Source: CALVGQ01 sp031551965 (GTDB lineage: Bacteria > Bacillota_I > Bacilli_A > Erysipelotrichales > Erysipelotrichaceae). Taken from it: a stretch of DNA of 64,000 bases. The notes beneath the pieces are model-generated. The model was not told the origin of the DNA and ran no database searches. It saw only the letters and a program-made list of their open reading frames with translations. The stretch is from assembly GCA_031551965.1 (NCBI GenBank), contig JAVBMW010000030.1, forward strand, positions 6,150 to 70,149, written 5' to 3'. A program made the position numbers and the translations under genes. Each line of letters opens with the position of its first letter. Position 1 is the stretch's first letter. Below, one piece after another: positions 61,245 through 64,000 of the stretch.

Positions 61245-62684
61245 ATGAAAGCAAACGAATTTATAAAAATAACTCCTACAAATGGTTTTGACGAAAAAGA
61301 TCCAAACAATGCCAGACAAAATAACTACGCATGGAGTATGGCAGAATTTGGTGATTATATTTATGTTGGAACTGGTCGAAATATCGTGTATTTGCCAATG
61401 AGTGCAACAGGACTTAGGGTTCCAGAACTTACACCAGATAAAATGGATAACCTTGCTGAAGTGTGGCGAATCAAAAAAAATAAAAACAACGCAAAATGGG
61501 AAAAAGTTTTTAAATCAACACCTGATGATGCAATCTTTGGATTTAGAATCATGGCTACTTACACAGATCGTCGTGGTCGCACAGGGCTAGTCCTTGGTTG
61601 TACAACTCTTAATGGTAAATCACTGATTTTGGTAACATTTGATGGTAAGAACTATAAAAAATTAAAAGCTGATATGCCAGATGGAAGCAACAGCCGTTGC
61701 ATGAAAGAATATCGTGGAAAATTATATTGTGGTATCAATTCAGAAATCGTAGAAAGTGGAAATTCTTTACTATTAGTGATGAGTAACTTTGATGAAGGCT
61801 TTGTGAATTTACCAATTCCTAGTGGCAAAAATATGCCGAAAGGGGACATCATGTCTTTTGCGGTATTGGATGATTATTTATATATTGGAACGATTCTTCC
61901 AAATGGCTGTGGTGTGTGGAAATCCAATGATCCGTTCTGTCAAAAATGGCAATTGGTGCTTGATAAAGGTGCAGGAGAAGGCTTAAATGAATGGGGAATG
62001 ACACTTGAAACATATGATAATCATGTATATCTAGGAACTGGAATTCTCATTGCGGTTACTTCGGTCGATCCTGATAAAGAAGTCATACCATTTAAAGGCT
62101 TTGATTTGATTCGTATCGATAAAGATGATCAATGGGAAGTTCTTCTTGGAAGTGAACCAATTTTACCAAATGATCCAGAAACGGGAACACGAAAAAAAGC
62201 GGTAGGTCCATCAGGTTTTGGCTCTATGTTTAATGCTTATTGTTGGCAGATCAAAGCATACAAAGGTAAATTATATATTGGAACATGGGATTGTTTTGGA
62301 TTACTTCGCGATATACTGTTTAATGTGCTTCAACAAACTTATCTTATGGATATAAAAGACATAGATATCAAAACATTGACAGAATCAGAAGAAATCATAT
62401 CTACTTTTGAAAGCTTAACAAACATGAAAGTAAAACGAGATAGTTATAATTGGACTAAATGGATCACGGCTGTTTTAACTAGCTTAGTTTATTATCCAGA
62501 AAATACAGGTTTTGATTTCTATTATTCTAATGATGGCATCAATTTTAAACCGATTTCTAAAAATGGATTTGACAATCCAAATAACTATGGTTTACGTAAC
62601 TTATTAGTAAGTTCAGATGATCAGCTTTATATTGGAACGGCAAATCCATATGAAGGTTGCGAAGTTTGGGTCAATAAAGATTAA
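61245..62684 (+). CDS. Uncharacterised beta-propeller protein with Y-x-G-T blade repeats
   Basis: A 479-residue soluble protein without signal peptide. A blade-closing motif recurs at irregular spacing: YIYVGTGRN, GLVLGCTTLNG, LYCGINSE, YLYIGTILPNGCGVW, VYLGTGI, LYIGTWDCFG and LYIGTANPYEGCEVW. This indicates about six or seven propeller blades. An insert at about residues 350-400 (DIDIKTLTESEEI...) is charged and helical. Two blades end in GCG/EVW. I do not recognise an enzymatic signature. It follows AAAAGGTGA and ends at a strong terminator. Confidence 0.7.
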   Translation: MKANEFIKITPTNGFDEKDPNNARQNNYAWSMAEFGDYIYVGTGRNIVYLPMSATGLRVPELTPDKMDNLAEVWRIKKNKNNAKWEKVFKSTPDDAIFGFRIMATYTDRRGRTGLVLGCTTLNGKSLILVTFDGKNYKKLKADMPDGSNSRCMKEYRGKLYCGINSEIVESGNSLLLVMSNFDEGFVNLPIPSGKNMPKGDIMSFAVLDDYLYIGTILPNGCGVWKSNDPFCQKWQLVLDKGAGEGLNEWGMTLETYDNHVYLGTGILIAVTSVDPDKEVIPFKGFDLIRIDKDDQWEVLLGSEPILPNDPETGTRKKAVGPSGFGSMFNAYCWQIKAYKGKLYIGTWDCFGLLRDILFNVLQQTYLMDIKDIDIKTLTESEEIISTFESLTNMKVKRDSYNWTKWITAVLTSLVYYPENTGFDFYYSNDGINFKPISKNGFDNPNNYGLRNLLVSSDDQLYIGTANPYEGCEVWVNKD

Positions 62685-62697
62685 TATCCTATCCTTG

Positions 62698-62731
62698 GCT
62701 GTAACTAAATCACATAGTTACAGCTTTTTTT
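62698..62731 (+). terminator. Intrinsic terminator
   Basis: GCTGTAACTA / TAGTTACAGC ten perfect pairs, then seven T. Confidence 0.85.
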
Positions 62732-62763
62732 CTGTTATAATGAAAGAGAGAAGGTGATTAAGG

Positions 62764-63819
62764 ATGAAAAAAATAATGATTATAATTATGACATTATTTA
62801 TGTTAGGATGCACTACCACTAAAGATCCAACTCCGAAAAATCCATATAAATTAGTAAAATTCACAGAAAAATATTATGAAACTACTTTTTGCCGTGATTC
62901 ACTATGTGCCAATGTTAGTTCAGAAGAAATATTGGAATTCCTTAAAACTTTAACTGGAGAAGAAAATACTACGAAGCCAGGTAATGAAGTATTTAGCTTG
63001 TTACTTACTTCATATGATCCGTTTGAAATAAGCTTAAGTTCGCAAATTGAAATTATTGATTTTGTTTATTTTGATAATGATATCGTAAGAATAAATAATG
63101 TGAATTATAAAGTAAGTAATATATCAGAAGTAAAAGAAGAGTTTTCCTATTTGTTTGATCTTGTTAATCAAGAAATGAAATCGTTAAGAGATATTCTTAC
63201 AAAAGATTACAAATTGACTAAAATTGATTGGAATGGTTTAGGGAATACAGGATATAGTTTAACATTTTTAGATGAAGAATATGCAGCGCAATTCGCAGAA
63301 ATTTGTAGAAATCTATATTACTTGGATTATGGATATCCTATCTACATAATAGGAGGCTTCAAGCCTGTTGTAACGTTTGAATCAGGTCAAGATGTAATTA
63401 CCATAACAGATCATAATGGATTTCATGTATATAAAAATGATGAAAGAATCACAATGAGTAAAGAAAGTATATATTTAGATAATAATCAATATATAGATAT
63501 TGAAAAAGCTGCATATATAGAATTCAACTTTGAAAATGCAGAAGAATTTTGGATTCCTTTGTTTTGTCATGAAGATGAAAAAATTGTGATTTCTTCATAT
63601 TATGGAAATCAAGATTATTATTCAGAGCATACTCAATTTGAAATTGAACAGTTTGATTTATCTCAAATGTCAGATTACACAATTACTTATGAAGGAAAAA
63701 AAATTACAAAGCTCCCATTTGAAGAAGATAAAATTTTTATAGTTCTCTTCACAAAGGAAGTGGGAAAATCAAAAACTATATATGAATTCCATTATAAAGG
63801 TATTCCACTTGTAAAATAG
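62764..63819 (+). CDS. Putative lipoprotein of unknown function
   Basis: A 351-residue protein with a lipoprotein signal peptide: basic N terminus MKKIM, hydrophobic core IIIMTLFML and lipobox LGC, so cysteine ~16 would be acylated and the protein anchored outside. The mature part is acidic and Asn/Tyr-rich, without cysteine-rich or catalytic motifs that I recognise. It has two cysteines close together (FCRDSLCAN, residues ~45-51), which could form a disulfide. Start behind GAAGGTGATTA. It is monocistronic between two terminators. Confidence 0.7.
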   Translation: MKKIMIIIMTLFMLGCTTTKDPTPKNPYKLVKFTEKYYETTFCRDSLCANVSSEEILEFLKTLTGEENTTKPGNEVFSLLLTSYDPFEISLSSQIEIIDFVYFDNDIVRINNVNYKVSNISEVKEEFSYLFDLVNQEMKSLRDILTKDYKLTKIDWNGLGNTGYSLTFLDEEYAAQFAEICRNLYYLDYGYPIYIIGGFKPVVTFESGQDVITITDHNGFHVYKNDERITMSKESIYLDNNQYIDIEKAAYIEFNFENAEEFWIPLFCHEDEKIVISSYYGNQDYYSEHTQFEIEQFDLSQMSDYTITYEGKKITKLPFEEDKIFIVLFTKEVGKSKTIYEFHYKGIPLVK

Positions 63820-63841
63820 TAAAAACTCAAACCATATAAAA

Positions 63842-63863
63842 AAATATCTTGAGAAAGATATTT
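63842..63863. terminator. Hairpin after the lipoprotein gene
   Basis: AAATATCTT-GAGA-AAGATATTT nine perfect pairs; the T-run is on the minus strand (seven T), so it may also stop transcription from the right. Confidence 0.6.
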
Positions 63864-63962
63864 CAGTTTGTTGACAAAGTGGTACTTATTTTTAGGTATC
63901 GCTTTTCTTTTTGTCTAATTTTCTCACATTTGAAGAATTTTTGTGGTTTTAAGCGAAAATAA

Positions 63963-63985
63963 AAGATGAATTGAAGCTCCATCTT
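63963..63985 (-). terminator. Minus-strand terminator of a gene beyond the right edge
   Basis: AAGATG / CATCTT stem followed on the minus strand by TTATTTT. No coding frame is visible in 63864-64000, so the gene it serves must start outside the window. Confidence 0.5.
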
Positions 63986-64000
63986 GCCATTCTTTTTAGA

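Overview
The window is a contiguous piece of chromosome from a low-GC Gram-positive bacterium (Bacillota). Codon use is A/T-rich, nearly every gene has an AAGGAGGTGA-type ribosome binding site, and ezrA, prkC/prpC, rqcH and a dacB-spmA-spmB sporulation operon are present. The gene mix (separate ftsA-ftsZ pair, small genome style, PTS sugar operon with a BglG-type activator, DUF3842 plus ECF S component) fits an Erysipelotrichia-like lineage best, but that placement is inference. No tRNA, rRNA or CRISPR array was seen.

Layout. 1-8965 is a tightly packed housekeeping operon: priA (cut by the window edge), rsmB, rlmN, PP2C phosphatase prpC, PASTA kinase prkC, rsgA, rpe, thiN. 8980-13725 holds a metallo-beta-lactamase-fold hydrolase, a membrane-anchored phosphate-binding-like protein, a DegV lipid-binding protein, an AlkX/YcaQ-like DNA glycosylase and rpmB. 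13846-18976 carries ftsA-ftsZ, preceded by AGTGG direct repeats, and a calcium-type P-ATPase. 19040-21430 is an accessory stretch: a small RNA gene with its own promoter and terminator, a toxin-like gene broken by an amber codon, a PHP phosphoesterase and an acetyltransferase. 21454-26021 has a CNNM/CorC transporter behind a long structured leader, an EetA/EetB-like pair, and dacB-spmA-spmB. 26133-31167 holds DUF3842, an ECF S component, rluB, a HAD phosphatase, a RelBE-type toxin-antitoxin pair and rqcH.

31246-38407 is a complete shikimate/tyrosine operon (aroB, aroC, an aroE-aroK fusion, aroF, aroA, tyrA, aroQ). It is preceded by a 12-codon leader peptide rich in Phe and Tyr codons and an intrinsic terminator, that is, an apparent ribosome-mediated attenuator. 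38454-44071 has a split chromate transporter, ltaE, rpsD with a long leader, an 840-base gap full of perfect hairpins (possible structured RNA), and blaR1-blaI with BlaI-type operators.

44212-50504 is a mannitol-type PTS operon (mtlA, mtlR, mtlF) that lacks mtlD. It instead carries 1-phosphofructokinase and a SorE-like zinc dehydrogenase, suggesting hexitol phosphate is oxidised to fructose 1-phosphate. 50592-54649 is ezrA, a NifS-like cysteine desulfurase and thiI. 54857-63819 is more variable: two beta-propeller proteins, an S9 peptidase, an N-terminally short Fic protein with its partner, a PadR-HAAS-DUF4097 module with a clear operator, and a lipoprotein.

The strongest candidates for something undescribed are the Phe/Tyr leader-peptide attenuator, the mtlD-less hexitol operon, and three unassigned structured RNA regions (19077, 21489, 41717).
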